From the NCBI RefSeq assembly GCF_025979705.1, contig NZ_CP110136.1, positions 1 through 64,000 of the forward strand: 64,000 nt of DNA. Direction: 5' to 3'. The translations under genes and the position numbers were made by a program. Positions 19,060-27,567 of the stretch are shown here, piece after piece. This stretch comes from Hymenobacter sp. YIM 151858-1 (GTDB taxonomy: Bacteria; Bacteroidota; Bacteroidia; Cytophagales; Hymenobacteraceae). How positions within the stretch are numbered: position 1 is the stretch's first letter; each line of letters starts with the position of its first letter. Under the pieces are notes generated by a model. That model searched no databases. It was not told the origin of the DNA and saw nothing but the letters and a program-made list of their open reading frames with translations.

Positions 19060-19481
19060 GCTGTCATTGCGAGCCAAGCGAAGCAATCGGTCCCGGGCAG
19101 GGCACAACCCTTCAGCCAGCACTAAGCGAAACCGACCTAGGGCGGGGCCGAACGATGTAGCGCGGACTTTGGCTACGCCGACCTTCGGTTGTAGTCCGCG
19201 TCCCCGGATAGTAATGTCTGACCTAGGGATGCAGCGCGTGTAGCGCGGGCTTTAGCTCGCGTTGGCCAGCACGAAATCAATAGGGCGAAACCGCGCGAAA
19301 CCGTCGTTCACGCAAACGCGGGCTAAAGCCCGCGCTACCTGCAACGATTGATTTTACTATCTGTGGACGCGGACTTGCAGAGTCCGCGCTACAGCAGGCA
19401 ACCTTTTTCGCTTAGTGCTAGCTGAACGGTTGTGCCCCGCTCAGGACCGATTGCCTCGTCGTGCCTCCTCGCAATGACAGC
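19060..19481. mobile_element. Gene-less nested inverted-repeat element
   Basis: 422 bp with the same terminal arms as the GIY-YIG element (left 19060 to about 19132, right about 19407-19481). Inside is a second pair, 19156-19214 and 19354-19393, sharing TGTAGCGCGGAC and GGATAGTAA-like ends. Inside that is a third pair, 19240-19262 and 19316-19338, 23 bp with one mismatch; each of these arms is itself a small GC-rich palindrome. No credible gene is present. The structure suggests successive insertion of repeats into repeats, or a decayed element that lost its gene. Short frames across it are repeat translations. Confidence 0.75.
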
Positions 19482-19621
19482 TAGCGGAACGGTGCTACTT
19501 GCCTGCATCTGCCAGAACGGCACGCCTGGGTTTTCGTCACAGTTTTTGCAGCCTGGGCAACCCTTACCACATTGCTCAGTATCTAATCAGCTGGCGGCGC
19601 CATAAGCGCAGCCCCTTGCTC

Positions 19622-21040
19622 ATGCTCGATTCTGCGACCTTCCTTACGCCGGCTCAAATTGTAGCCGAACTCGATAAATACATAGTTGGCCAGCACGAGG
19701 CCAAGCGCAACGTAGCCATTGCCCTGCGCAACCGCTGGCGCCGCCTGCACGCGCCGCAGGAGATGCAGCGCGAAATCGTGCCCAACAACATCCTGATGAT
19801 TGGCTCGACGGGCGTCGGCAAAACCGAAATTGCCCGCCGCCTGGCGGCCATTGCCGATGCGCCCTTTACCAAAGTTGAGGCCTCCAAATTCACGGAAGTA
19901 GGCTACGTGGGCCGCGACGTGGAAAGCATGGTGCGCGACCTGGCCGAACAGGCGGTGCATTTGGTAAAGCAGCGCCGCAAAGAGGCCGTGAAAACCCAGG
20001 CCGCGCAAGCCGTTGAGGATACCATTCTCGATGCGCTGATTCCGCCCATCCAGGGCACGGGTACCTCGGTGGTGAACAAGCCGGGCGTGGGCTTTGGCAA
20101 CATGGGCTCCGACGATATGCCGCAGACCGATATCGAGCTGAACGAGCGCACCCGCGAGCGTTTCCGCGAGAAGCTGCGCCGCGGCGAGCTGGAAGACCGC
20201 CGCATCGAAATTAAAGTGCAGCAGAGCAGCGGCCCCGGCATTGGCGTGCTGGGCGGGCAAGCCGGCCTCGACGAAGCCTCGCTGCAAGGCCTGCAGGACA
20301 TGCTCGGCTCGATGGTGCCCAAGAAAACGCGCAAGCGCAAGGTTACCATTGCCGAGGCGCGCAAACTGCTGCTCGACGAAGAAGCGGCCAAGCTCATCGA
20401 TATGGATGAGGTGAAGGACGAGGCCATTCGCATCACCGAAAACGCCGGCATTATCTTCATCGACGAAATCGACAAAGTAGCCAGCAGCAGCGGCAGCCAG
20501 AAAGGCGGGCCCGATGTAAGCCGCGAGGGCGTGCAGCGCGATTTGCTGCCCATCGTGGAGGGCTCGGCCGTGAGCACCAAGTACGGCGTGGTGAACACCG
20601 ACCACATCCTGTTCATTGCCGCCGGGGCGTTCCACGTCAGCAAGCCCTCCGACCTGATTCCGGAGCTGCAGGGGCGTTTCCCCATTCGCGTGGAGCTGCA
20701 AAGCCTTACCAAGGAAGACTTCTTCCGCATCCTGAAAGACCCCAAAAACGCCCTCACCAAGCAGTACGAAGCCCTGCTGAAGGCCGAAGACGTGGAGCTT
20801 ACCTTCGACGACTCGGCTCTGGAGCGCTTAGCCGAAATTGCGTTTGAGGTGAACAGCGAGGTAGAGAACATCGGCGCCCGCCGCCTGCACACCGTGATGA
20901 GCCGCCTGCTCAACGATATTCTGTTCGACGTGCCCGACCGCATCGGCGCCAACGCTCACATCCTCATCAACCGGGCTTTGGTAGATGAGCGCCTGCAGAA
21001 CATGGTGAAAAACCGCGACCTGAGCCAGTACATTCTGTAA
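19622..21040 (+). CDS. hslU: HslU, ATPase subunit of the HslVU protease
   Basis: AAA+ unfoldase that feeds substrates into the HslV peptidase. Start at 19622 (MLDSATFLTPAQIVAELDKY), giving 472 residues; the open frame upstream runs into the repeat element and lacks similarity. Walker A GSTGVGKT is at 61-68 and Walker B is GIIFIDEIDKVA. The middle intermediate domain is longer and charged (about 150-230), as usual in HslU. The sensor region GRFPIRVEL and the C-terminal YIL end, which inserts into HslV, are intact. hslV is not adjacent and not elsewhere in the window, although the two often form an operon. Terminator directly after. Confidence 0.96.
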   Translation: MLDSATFLTPAQIVAELDKYIVGQHEAKRNVAIALRNRWRRLHAPQEMQREIVPNNILMIGSTGVGKTEIARRLAAIADAPFTKVEASKFTEVGYVGRDVESMVRDLAEQAVHLVKQRRKEAVKTQAAQAVEDTILDALIPPIQGTGTSVVNKPGVGFGNMGSDDMPQTDIELNERTRERFREKLRRGELEDRRIEIKVQQSSGPGIGVLGGQAGLDEASLQGLQDMLGSMVPKKTRKRKVTIAEARKLLLDEEAAKLIDMDEVKDEAIRITENAGIIFIDEIDKVASSSGSQKGGPDVSREGVQRDLLPIVEGSAVSTKYGVVNTDHILFIAAGAFHVSKPSDLIPELQGRFPIRVELQSLTKEDFFRILKDPKNALTKQYEALLKAEDVELTFDDSALERLAEIAFEVNSEVENIGARRLHTVMSRLLNDILFDVPDRIGANAHILINRALVDERLQNMVKNRDLSQYIL

Positions 21041-21061
21041 GGTGCCCTAGGTGCCGCAACC

Positions 21062-21095
21062 GCAAAAAGGGCAGCCAAGGGGTTGCCCTTTTTGC
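21062..21095 (+). terminator. Terminator after hslU
   Basis: Stem 21062-21073 with 21084-21095 (GCAAAAAGGGCA with TGCCCTTTTTGC), T-rich 3' side, 21 bases after the hslU stop. A CCTAGG site lies just before it (21046). Confidence 0.88.
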
Positions 21096-21134
21096 TTTCT
21101 TACGTAGTCATTGACAAACCCTCCGTTCCCAGTT

Positions 21135-21866
21135 ATGCACTACTACATCATCACCGGTGCCAGCCGCGGCCTAGGCAAAGCCTTGGCCGAGCAGGCGTTG
21201 GCCCGCCCCGATACCACCGTGCTAGGAGTGTCGCGGCATGCTACCATCGAACACCCGCGCTACCACCACCAGCCGCTCGATTTCTCCGACGTGGTAGCCG
21301 TGGAAAACAACCTGCACAAAGTGTTTCCGGCGCGGCCCGATGCCAGCAGCATTACGCTCATCAACAACGCCGCCGTGGTGGGCGAAATCGGCTACGTAGG
21401 TGAGCACAAAAACGAGCACTTCGAATTTGTGTTCGATGTGAACGTGATTGTGCCGGCTATGCTCATGAACACCTTCCTGAGTGCCTACGGCGCCCTAGGG
21501 TGCCCGCGTACGGTGCTCAACATCAGCAGCGGGGCCGCCCAGCGGCCCGTTGATGGGTGGGGCGCGTACTGCGCTTCCAAGGCGGCCCTCGATATGCTTA
21601 GCCAGGTGGCCCAGCACGAGCAGGAACTGCGCGGCACCGGCGTGCGCATCCGGAGCCTGGCGCCCGGCATTGTGGATACCGAAATGCAGGAGCAAATCCG
21701 CAGCTCCGACGAGCGGCAGTTTAGCCAGGTAGCGCGCTTCGAGGCCTACCACCGCGAGGGCCACCTGGCCCAGCCGCAGGCGGTAGCCCAACGCATCATT
21801 CGCTGGATTACGCAACCCGCCGCTGCGCAAGAGCCCGTGGTGCTGCGCATCGATACCCTGCCCTAG
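21135..21866 (+). CDS. SDR-family oxidoreductase (benzil reductase-like)
   Basis: Short-chain dehydrogenase/reductase of 243 residues. NAD(P)-binding motif TGASRGLG at 7-14, NNAAVVG in the middle, catalytic Ser in LNISSGAAQ and the Tyr-x3-Lys in YCASKAALDM. The pattern after the active site (SLAPGIVDTEMQ) resembles the YueD/(S)-benzoin-forming benzil reductase group. The physiological substrate is unknown. ATG at 21135 is preferred to an upstream TTG at 21111. Monocistronic between the hslU terminator and the heptamer repeat. Confidence 0.88.
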   Translation: MHYYIITGASRGLGKALAEQALARPDTTVLGVSRHATIEHPRYHHQPLDFSDVVAVENNLHKVFPARPDASSITLINNAAVVGEIGYVGEHKNEHFEFVFDVNVIVPAMLMNTFLSAYGALGCPRTVLNISSGAAQRPVDGWGAYCASKAALDMLSQVAQHEQELRGTGVRIRSLAPGIVDTEMQEQIRSSDERQFSQVARFEAYHREGHLAQPQAVAQRIIRWITQPAAAQEPVVLRIDTLP

Positions 21867-21888
21867 GTTGTTTTGAATGAACAATTAT

Positions 21889-21995
21889 CAATGAGCAATG
21901 AGCAATTGGGGTAACCCACGCGGCGGGCGGGCGTAGCCTCATTGCTCATTGCTCATTGCTCATTGCTCATTGCTCATTGCTCATTGCTCATTGCC
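21889..21995. repeat. Heptanucleotide tandem repeat CATTGCT with inverted partner
   Basis: Seven perfect copies of CATTGCT (21940-21988) and an eighth, CATTGCC (21989-21995). About 30 bases to the left, AGCAATG units in inverted orientation (21889-21907) complete a hairpin-capable structure. The last repeat bases supply the TGA stop of the minus-strand lipoprotein gene (21988-21990). Copy number is likely to vary by slippage, but changes would fall after the stop codon. Confidence 0.85.
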
Positions 21996-22536
21996 CAATA
22001 GCAATGGTGCCCGCAAAAGGCGCGTTGTTGAACGTGGGGCTGTACACGATGCGGCGCCCATCCTTCAGTACCAGTTCGTAGGTGAAGGTGAAGCTCTCGG
22101 TGGCGCGCAACGAGGCCCGCGTTACGGGCACGCGGGCGCCGCCCGCGGTGGCGTTGGCCCGGGTTACGCCCGCAATCAGCTCGTTGATGCTTACCTCCAC
22201 GGCGCCGCTGGCGGGGGGCAGCCGCTTCACCAGGATGCGCGGCGCATTGCTGAGGGCGCCGGCCCCCGAGCTGTTGAACCCGCGAAACGTGCTGAACAGC
22301 TCGATGGCTTCTACCTGGCCCAGGTCGCCGCCCTGCACCTCGATGTTGAAGCTGGCCGTGGGGTTGCCGGCGCTGCTTTGCACCGCCGCCGCGCTAAAGG
22401 TGCTTTGCGGGGTAAGGTTGGTGAAGATCTGCGGGAACTCCTCGGTTTTGGGGAACGGCAGGTCGGGGTCGTCTTTGCAGCCGGGGGTACCCAGGGCCAC
22501 AAACAGCAGGAACAGGGCAGTTATTACGTTTTTCAT
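21988..22536 (-). CDS. Hypothetical lipoprotein linked to SusC/D pair 1
   Basis: 182-residue predicted lipoprotein. The signal peptide ends in a lipobox, GTPGC, so Cys20 would be lipidated. The mature part has no recognised domain; it is beta-rich and contains an N-terminal KDDPDLPFPKTEEF stretch like other small SusC/D-associated lipoproteins. It follows susD by 53 bases in the same direction and is probably the third gene of that operon, perhaps a surface accessory protein; this role is inferred from position only. Its stop lies in the heptamer repeat. Confidence 0.72.
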   Translation of the reverse strand: MKNVITALFLLFVALGTPGCKDDPDLPFPKTEEFPQIFTNLTPQSTFSAAAVQSSAGNPTASFNIEVQGGDLGQVEAIELFSTFRGFNSSGAGALSNAPRILVKRLPPASGAVEVSINELIAGVTRANATAGGARVPVTRASLRATESFTFTYELVLKDGRRIVYSPTFNNAPFAGTIAIGQ

Positions 22537-22589
22537 GGAAGGCTGAGTTAAAGTTGATTAAGCAGTTGCAGGGCAAGTGAAAAGCAACT

Positions 22590-24152
22590 TTACCGGTCCC
22601 AGAAAACCCGTTCGGTGGTAATGTCCGGCTGCGTTTGCGGCGCGTTCGGGTTCGACAGCAGGTCGTTGATGCGATAGGGCAGGCGCACCGGGAAGCCGCC
22701 CGTGGCCACAGTTTGCGGGTCGTTGTCGGTAGCGGCGTTCGGCACATCGGGGTAGCCCGTGCGGCGGTAATCGGTGTACACATCCACGCCGGTGCCAAAC
22801 GAGGCAATGTATTTCTCCGTCATGATGACGTTCAGCTTGGCCTCGTTGCCCGCGGCGGCATCGTAGCGGGCCTGGGCGGCGGTTACGTAGGCCGTTACGG
22901 CGGTGGCCGGTATGGCGGGGCTGCCATCGGCGGCGGGTATGGCATTCACCTTCGCAAACGAGGCATTCAGCGCGTCGGTAAAGGCCGTGCGGGCCGCGGC
23001 GGGGTTGCTAAGCACCATCAGCTGCAGCTCCGCCTCGATGTACTTGCGCATGAAAAACGTGATGAAGCGCTGCGGCACGTTGCCCCGGCCCGAGTTGCCC
23101 GTAGCCGCCCCGCCCGCGCCGTTGTCGTAGCGGCCGCCCACGGGGTACAGGCCCTGCAAGGTGCGCGTGTTGCTGGTGTTGGAGTTGGCCTGCGGCCCGA
23201 TGCTGCCAAACCGCACCGAGATAAAGCGCCCGTCCTGAAAATCGACGTCGGTGCGGGGCGTGGCCACGGCTACCTGGTTGTAGAAGTAGTACGGAATGCG
23301 CGGGTCCGTATTGTTCTTCATCAGGTTGTAGAAGAACGGGTTAATCAGGTTCTCGCGGCTTGTCGACACGTAGTCGCCCTGAAAGCCGGGGTGGCGGTTT
23401 TCGGGGTTGCCCGCGCCAATGCCGTACCGAAACTCGAAATCATCAGCCGCGGTAATCAGGTCGCCCGCAATCAGCGGCGTTACCTCGGTGGTTACGTTGC
23501 GCGTCAGCCTGATCTGGTTGTAGAGCTTCAGCTTGAGCGTGTTGCCCAGCCGAATCCACTTGGCCCGGTCGCCGTTGTAAATCAGGTCTTCGGCGCCGGG
23601 GTTGCGCGAGGCATCGGTGCGGCGCAAGTTGGCAATGCCCTCGTCAATCAGCCGGAACAAATCGGTGTAAATGGCGGCATCGTCGTCGAACGCGGGTGCG
23701 GGGTTGTTGATGCCTTGCAGCGCCTGCGAGTACGGAATGTCGCCCCACACGTCCACCATCTGGCTGAACACGTAGGCTTTCTGAATTTGCGCGATGCCCA
23801 CGTGGCCCCAGGCCCCGGTGGCCGAACCGCGGCTGATGATCTGCTCGTTGTTCTGGAGCATGCTCGTGTACAGCCCCTGCCACTGGTTGTTCAGGGTGTT
23901 GCCATCGAGCGCAAACGCGCCCACCCGGAAGTTGACCAGCTGCTGCATAATGGCCGAGGTGGGCTGGCTCAGGCCCAGCACGCTGTGCCCTAGGTACGTC
24001 GACATCGACGCCTGCGCCGTGGGCAGCAGCAGCGGAATATCCACGTCGGTGGGGTTGATGGGGTCCTGGTTTACGTCCAGAAACTTGTCGCAGCCTGTTC
24101 CGCCCAGCATCAAGGCCAGCAGCGCCACCGAAATCTTCTTCGTGATGTTCAT
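22590..24152 (-). CDS. SusD/RagB-like nutrient-binding lipoprotein (pair 1)
   Basis: 520-residue surface lipoprotein. Lipobox LGGTGC at about 16-21 followed by DKFLDVNQDP, the usual SusD start. The helical TPR-like scaffold and the absence of the classical C-terminal PF07980-type pattern place it in the SusD-like_2 group, together with the 45955 protein. SusD caps the SusC barrel and binds the incoming ligand on the cell surface. It starts 31 bases after the susC stop, so it is cotranscribed. The ligand is unknown. Confidence 0.9.
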   Translation of the reverse strand: MNITKKISVALLALMLGGTGCDKFLDVNQDPINPTDVDIPLLLPTAQASMSTYLGHSVLGLSQPTSAIMQQLVNFRVGAFALDGNTLNNQWQGLYTSMLQNNEQIISRGSATGAWGHVGIAQIQKAYVFSQMVDVWGDIPYSQALQGINNPAPAFDDDAAIYTDLFRLIDEGIANLRRTDASRNPGAEDLIYNGDRAKWIRLGNTLKLKLYNQIRLTRNVTTEVTPLIAGDLITAADDFEFRYGIGAGNPENRHPGFQGDYVSTSRENLINPFFYNLMKNNTDPRIPYYFYNQVAVATPRTDVDFQDGRFISVRFGSIGPQANSNTSNTRTLQGLYPVGGRYDNGAGGAATGNSGRGNVPQRFITFFMRKYIEAELQLMVLSNPAAARTAFTDALNASFAKVNAIPAADGSPAIPATAVTAYVTAAQARYDAAAGNEAKLNVIMTEKYIASFGTGVDVYTDYRRTGYPDVPNAATDNDPQTVATGGFPVRLPYRINDLLSNPNAPQTQPDITTERVFWDR

Positions 24153-24183
24153 GGTGATGTGCTCGGTTAAGGATTGAGGAGGG

Positions 24184-27100
24184 CTAGAAATTGACGCGCA
24201 GGTTTACCCCGTAGCGGCGCGCGGTGGGGGCGTTCGAGAAATCGAAGCCCTGCGCGTTGGCGTTGCCGTAGGTGCTCGTCTCGGGGTCGAAGTTCATGTG
24301 CTCCGGAATGTTGGGCGAGTACCAGAACAGGTTGCGCGCCGAGAAACCGATGTTCACGCCCCGGATAAACTTCGTCTTGTCGAGCAGCTTCGTCGGTACC
24401 TCATACCCCAGGGTCACTTCGCGCAGGCGAATGGTGGTGCCATCGTACACCGAAAACTCCGACGGCCCCCCGATGCCGAACGAGCCCGTACCGAAGTACA
24501 AATCGTTAAGCGAAATGGCCGTGGCGTTCGGAATGGTGCTGCCATCGGCGGCGCGCAGCGGCTGGCGGGTATTCGGGTCGCCGTAAATGCCGTCAACCAC
24601 CACCGTTTTGTTGCGGTCCTCGGTATCCTTCGTCACCCCGCGGCCATACAGCGTCTGGATGGTGGTGGAGTAAATGTCGCCGCCCTGGCGGTAGTCGATT
24701 ACCCCTTCCAGCGTAATGCCCTTGTAGGTAAAGGTGTTGGTGAAGCCGAACTGGAAATCGGGGTTGGGGTTGCCAATCACGTCGGGCGTGGTCGAAACGA
24801 TGGGCCGGCCGGTGTTGCGGTCGATGAGCACGCGGCCGCTTTCCGGGTCGCGGGCCGCTACCGAGCCCACCAGCAGGCCAAACGGCTGCCCGGGCCGGTG
24901 CACCGATTGCGGGTCGGAGAAAAACGCACCCGTGGTGCCGTTGAGCTGCTGCTGCAGCCCCTCGCGCAGCTCTTCCACAATGTTGCGGTTGCGGGTGAAG
25001 GCGGTAAAGCTCGTCCAGCGGAAACCGGCTACATCCACCGGTATCAGCGTCAGGCCCACCTCCACGCCCTTGTTCGATACCTCCCCGAAGTTGGTGGTGA
25101 AAGCCGTGAAGCCCGTGGCAAACGGCAGCGTAACGTTGGCAATCTGCGAGGTGGTGCGCCGGTCGTAGTACGTCGCGCTCAGCACGATTCGGTCTTTCAG
25201 AAAATTCAGGTCAACCCCGCCTTCAACTTCTTTCGTGAATTCGGGGGTGAGGTCGAGGTTGCCCACCGTGCCGAACACGGCGGCGCCCGAGGTGGCCACC
25301 CCGCCCGTGGGCGTGAAGGGGAAACCCAGGCTGGCGGCGTTGTTGCCCAGGCCCGGCGAGAGGCTAAAGCGCGTTAGGATTTGGTACGGCGCGGCGTCGT
25401 TGCCGGCTTTGGCGTAGCTCAGGCGCAGCTTCCCTAGGTTCAGCACATCCGACTTAATCCCGAAGGCCTCCGTGAAGATGACCGAACCGCTGATGCTGGG
25501 GTAAAAGAAGCTGCGGTTGTTGCGCGCCAGCGTCGAGGTCCAGTCGTTGCGGCCCGTCGCGTTGATGTAAATGAAGTCGCGGAAGCCCAGCGTTACGTCG
25601 CCGAGTACCCCAAACAGCCGCCGTTTTTGGTTAAGCGTGCCGTTTTGGGCCACGCTGCGCGTGTTCGTAATGTCGTCGATGTTGAACACCGTGTACGTCG
25701 AGCCAACCACCGAGGAGTTCTCGTAGCTGCGCTGGTTTACGTTGTGGCCCACAATGGCCCGTATGCTGATATCCTCCGTGAGGTTGCGGTTGAAGGTGAG
25801 TAGGGTAGTGCCTTCGAGCTCGGTGTTGGTAATGTAATCCTGCACCACCTGGCCCAGGCCGCCAGCGGCTACCGAGCCCGGGCGCAACGCCGTGTTGCGG
25901 CGGTCGGTGTACACGTTGGCGCCGCCCGTAAAGCTCAGGCTCAGCCAGTCGGTGAAATCGTAGCTGGCGTTGAAGTTGCCGATAACCCGGTCCACGCGCG
26001 ACTTGTAGCTGTTGTAGCGCGTCGACCAGTACGGGTTGTCGGCCTGGCCCGTCAGCCAGCCCAGCAGCGAGGCCCGCGTAACCGGGTTTTCAAAGGGCAG
26101 GCCCGAGAGGTCGAGGTTGCGCGGCAGAAACAGCGCCCGCCCAAACGCCGATGCGTTGCCCAAAGCGTTAGGCGCACCTAGGATAGGCCCGCGCTGATCG
26201 GAGTTGACGTAGGTAACCGTGGCGCCTACCGTAATCTTGTTGAATTGCCCCGAACCACCCGCGCTGATGCTGGTCCGGTCGAAGCTCGTGAACGGAATCA
26301 TGCCTTCCTGATCGGAGCGCGACAGCACGGCTGTAAACTTGCTGTTCTCGCCCACGCCGGTAAGGTTCACGGAGTTTTCGAACAAGTGCCCCGTGTTGAA
26401 GAAGTCCTTTACGTTGTCGTCAAAGGCCTGGTACGGGTACCGCGCCCCCCTGAACTGCGGCAGCGGCCCGTTCAGCGCCGGGGTGTCGTAGGGGTGGGCC
26501 ACATCAGCCGGGGCCTGCGGGCTCCCAAAAGCCGGCCCCCACGAGCCGTTGGCCGCCGAGTAGGCAAAGTTGGCCCCCGAGCCGTAGCGGTTTTGGTAAT
26601 CAGGCAGGCTGGCAATGCGCTCCACCGCGTACGTAGAGTTGTACCCCACGCGCAGGCCCTTGTCGCGTCGGTTGCGGCTGCCCGTCTTGGTAGTAATTAC
26701 AATAGCCCCGTTGGCTGCCCGCGAGCCGTACAGCGCCGCTGCGGCAATGCCTTTCAGCACGTTGATGCTCTCGATGTTGTTCGGGTCGATGTCGGCAGCG
26801 CGGTTCGAGTACGACGAGCTGTTGCCCAGCGACGAGGCCGAGTTGTCCTGCCGGTTATCAAACGGAATGCCGTCGACCACAAACAAGGGTTGGTTTTCGC
26901 CCAGCAACGACGAGTTTCCCCGGATGGTAATGCGCGTAGCGGCCCCCGGCGAGCCGCTCGAACCGCCGATGTTCACGCCTGGCAATTTGCCCTGCAGCGT
27001 CCGGAGCACATCGGGTTCGGCCTTCTGCACCACCTGCGAGCTGCTGATTTCTGACACCGCATAGCCCAAAGCCCGTTTCTCGCGCTGGATACCTAGGGCC

Positions 27101-27426
27101 GTTACCACTACCTCGCCCAGCTGCTGAGTGCTGGGAGCCAAGCCAACGCTCACTTGGTTTGTCGTGCCGATGGGTTGCTCCAGGTTGTTGTAGCCAACCG
27201 AGCTGAACACGAGCGTTCCACCTTCGGCCGGAACCGAAATTGTGTAGCTGCCATCGGCACCGGTAGCCGTACCGGTGGTTGTTCCTTTCAATAGCACAGT
27301 AACCCCGGGTAGCCCCGTACCATTACTTCGGTCAGTCACCTGCCCCGTAATAGTTCTGTTTTGCGCTGCCACCTGCAGTACCAGCGTCACCATGAGCACA
27401 AAGCTCAACAGTAGGCGTTTTTCCAT
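24184..27426 (-). CDS. SusC/RagA TonB-dependent outer-membrane transporter (pair 1)
   Basis: 1080 residues. Signal peptide (about 1-22, ending VAAQ), carboxypeptidase-regulatory-like domain (about 25-105, ITGQVTDRSNGTGLPGVTVL), TonB-box-like stretch EVVVTALGIQ, plug domain with the SusC signature RGNSSLLGENQPLFVVDGIP, then a long beta-barrel ending in Phe (LRVNF), the usual BAM signal. It imports an oligomeric nutrient with TonB energy. Its leader differs from the other four SusC proteins and the upstream region lacks their CACTCAC motif. SusC/SusD pair plus a lipoprotein gene; no anti-sigma or sigma gene adjoins. Confidence 0.94.
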   Translation of the reverse strand: MEKRLLLSFVLMVTLVLQVAAQNRTITGQVTDRSNGTGLPGVTVLLKGTTTGTATGADGSYTISVPAEGGTLVFSSVGYNNLEQPIGTTNQVSVGLAPSTQQLGEVVVTALGIQREKRALGYAVSEISSSQVVQKAEPDVLRTLQGKLPGVNIGGSSGSPGAATRITIRGNSSLLGENQPLFVVDGIPFDNRQDNSASSLGNSSSYSNRAADIDPNNIESINVLKGIAAAALYGSRAANGAIVITTKTGSRNRRDKGLRVGYNSTYAVERIASLPDYQNRYGSGANFAYSAANGSWGPAFGSPQAPADVAHPYDTPALNGPLPQFRGARYPYQAFDDNVKDFFNTGHLFENSVNLTGVGENSKFTAVLSRSDQEGMIPFTSFDRTSISAGGSGQFNKITVGATVTYVNSDQRGPILGAPNALGNASAFGRALFLPRNLDLSGLPFENPVTRASLLGWLTGQADNPYWSTRYNSYKSRVDRVIGNFNASYDFTDWLSLSFTGGANVYTDRRNTALRPGSVAAGGLGQVVQDYITNTELEGTTLLTFNRNLTEDISIRAIVGHNVNQRSYENSSVVGSTYTVFNIDDITNTRSVAQNGTLNQKRRLFGVLGDVTLGFRDFIYINATGRNDWTSTLARNNRSFFYPSISGSVIFTEAFGIKSDVLNLGKLRLSYAKAGNDAAPYQILTRFSLSPGLGNNAASLGFPFTPTGGVATSGAAVFGTVGNLDLTPEFTKEVEGGVDLNFLKDRIVLSATYYDRRTTSQIANVTLPFATGFTAFTTNFGEVSNKGVEVGLTLIPVDVAGFRWTSFTAFTRNRNIVEELREGLQQQLNGTTGAFFSDPQSVHRPGQPFGLLVGSVAARDPESGRVLIDRNTGRPIVSTTPDVIGNPNPDFQFGFTNTFTYKGITLEGVIDYRQGGDIYSTTIQTLYGRGVTKDTEDRNKTVVVDGIYGDPNTRQPLRAADGSTIPNATAISLNDLYFGTGSFGIGGPSEFSVYDGTTIRLREVTLGYEVPTKLLDKTKFIRGVNIGFSARNLFWYSPNIPEHMNFDPETSTYGNANAQGFDFSNAPTARRYGVNLRVNF

Positions 27427-27516
27427 GCTGCACCACGATTTAGAGTATCATGCCACTGATATTATAAGGTAATAATAAATGTTAGAATAATTATATATTG
27501 CCGAGCTTCCAACAAA

Positions 27517-27550
27517 CAAAAAGCCCCGACCATTTGGCCGGGGCTTTTTG
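27517..27550 (-). terminator. Terminator between SusC/D units 2 and 1
   Basis: Perfect 12-bp stem (27517-27528 with 27539-27550), T-rich on both sides. It lies 18 bases after the susD-2 stop and separates pair 2 from the promoter of pair 1. The remaining AT-rich gap (27427-27516) should hold the pair 1 promoter. Confidence 0.88.
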
Positions 27551-27567
27551 TGTAAAAGAGGCTAAGC

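Noticed and set aside
19052-19243. Short ORFs across the repeat elements (for example translating as SLRAKRSNRS)
   Set aside because: They are translations of interspersed repeats in multiple frames; no start context or conserved protein features.
19510-19535. Heat-shock-type inverted repeat (CCAGAACGGCAC) upstream of hslU
   Set aside because: The symmetry is imperfect and I could not match it securely to a known operator, so it is not reported as a site.
19499-19621. Extended N-terminus of HslU starting at 19499
   Set aside because: The additional 41 codons read from the edge of a repeat element and lack family similarity; the ATG at 19622 gives the normal HslU start.
21940-21995. CRISPR-like array
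   Set aside because: Units are 7 bases with no spacers; simple tandem repeat.
24298-25377. Long plus-strand open frame opposite susC-1 (and similar ones opposite the other susC genes, dnaA, lon, hslU and rseP)
   Set aside because: These are antisense shadows of high-GC genes: Arg/Val/Gly-rich, no family resemblance, and they overlap well-supported genes completely.
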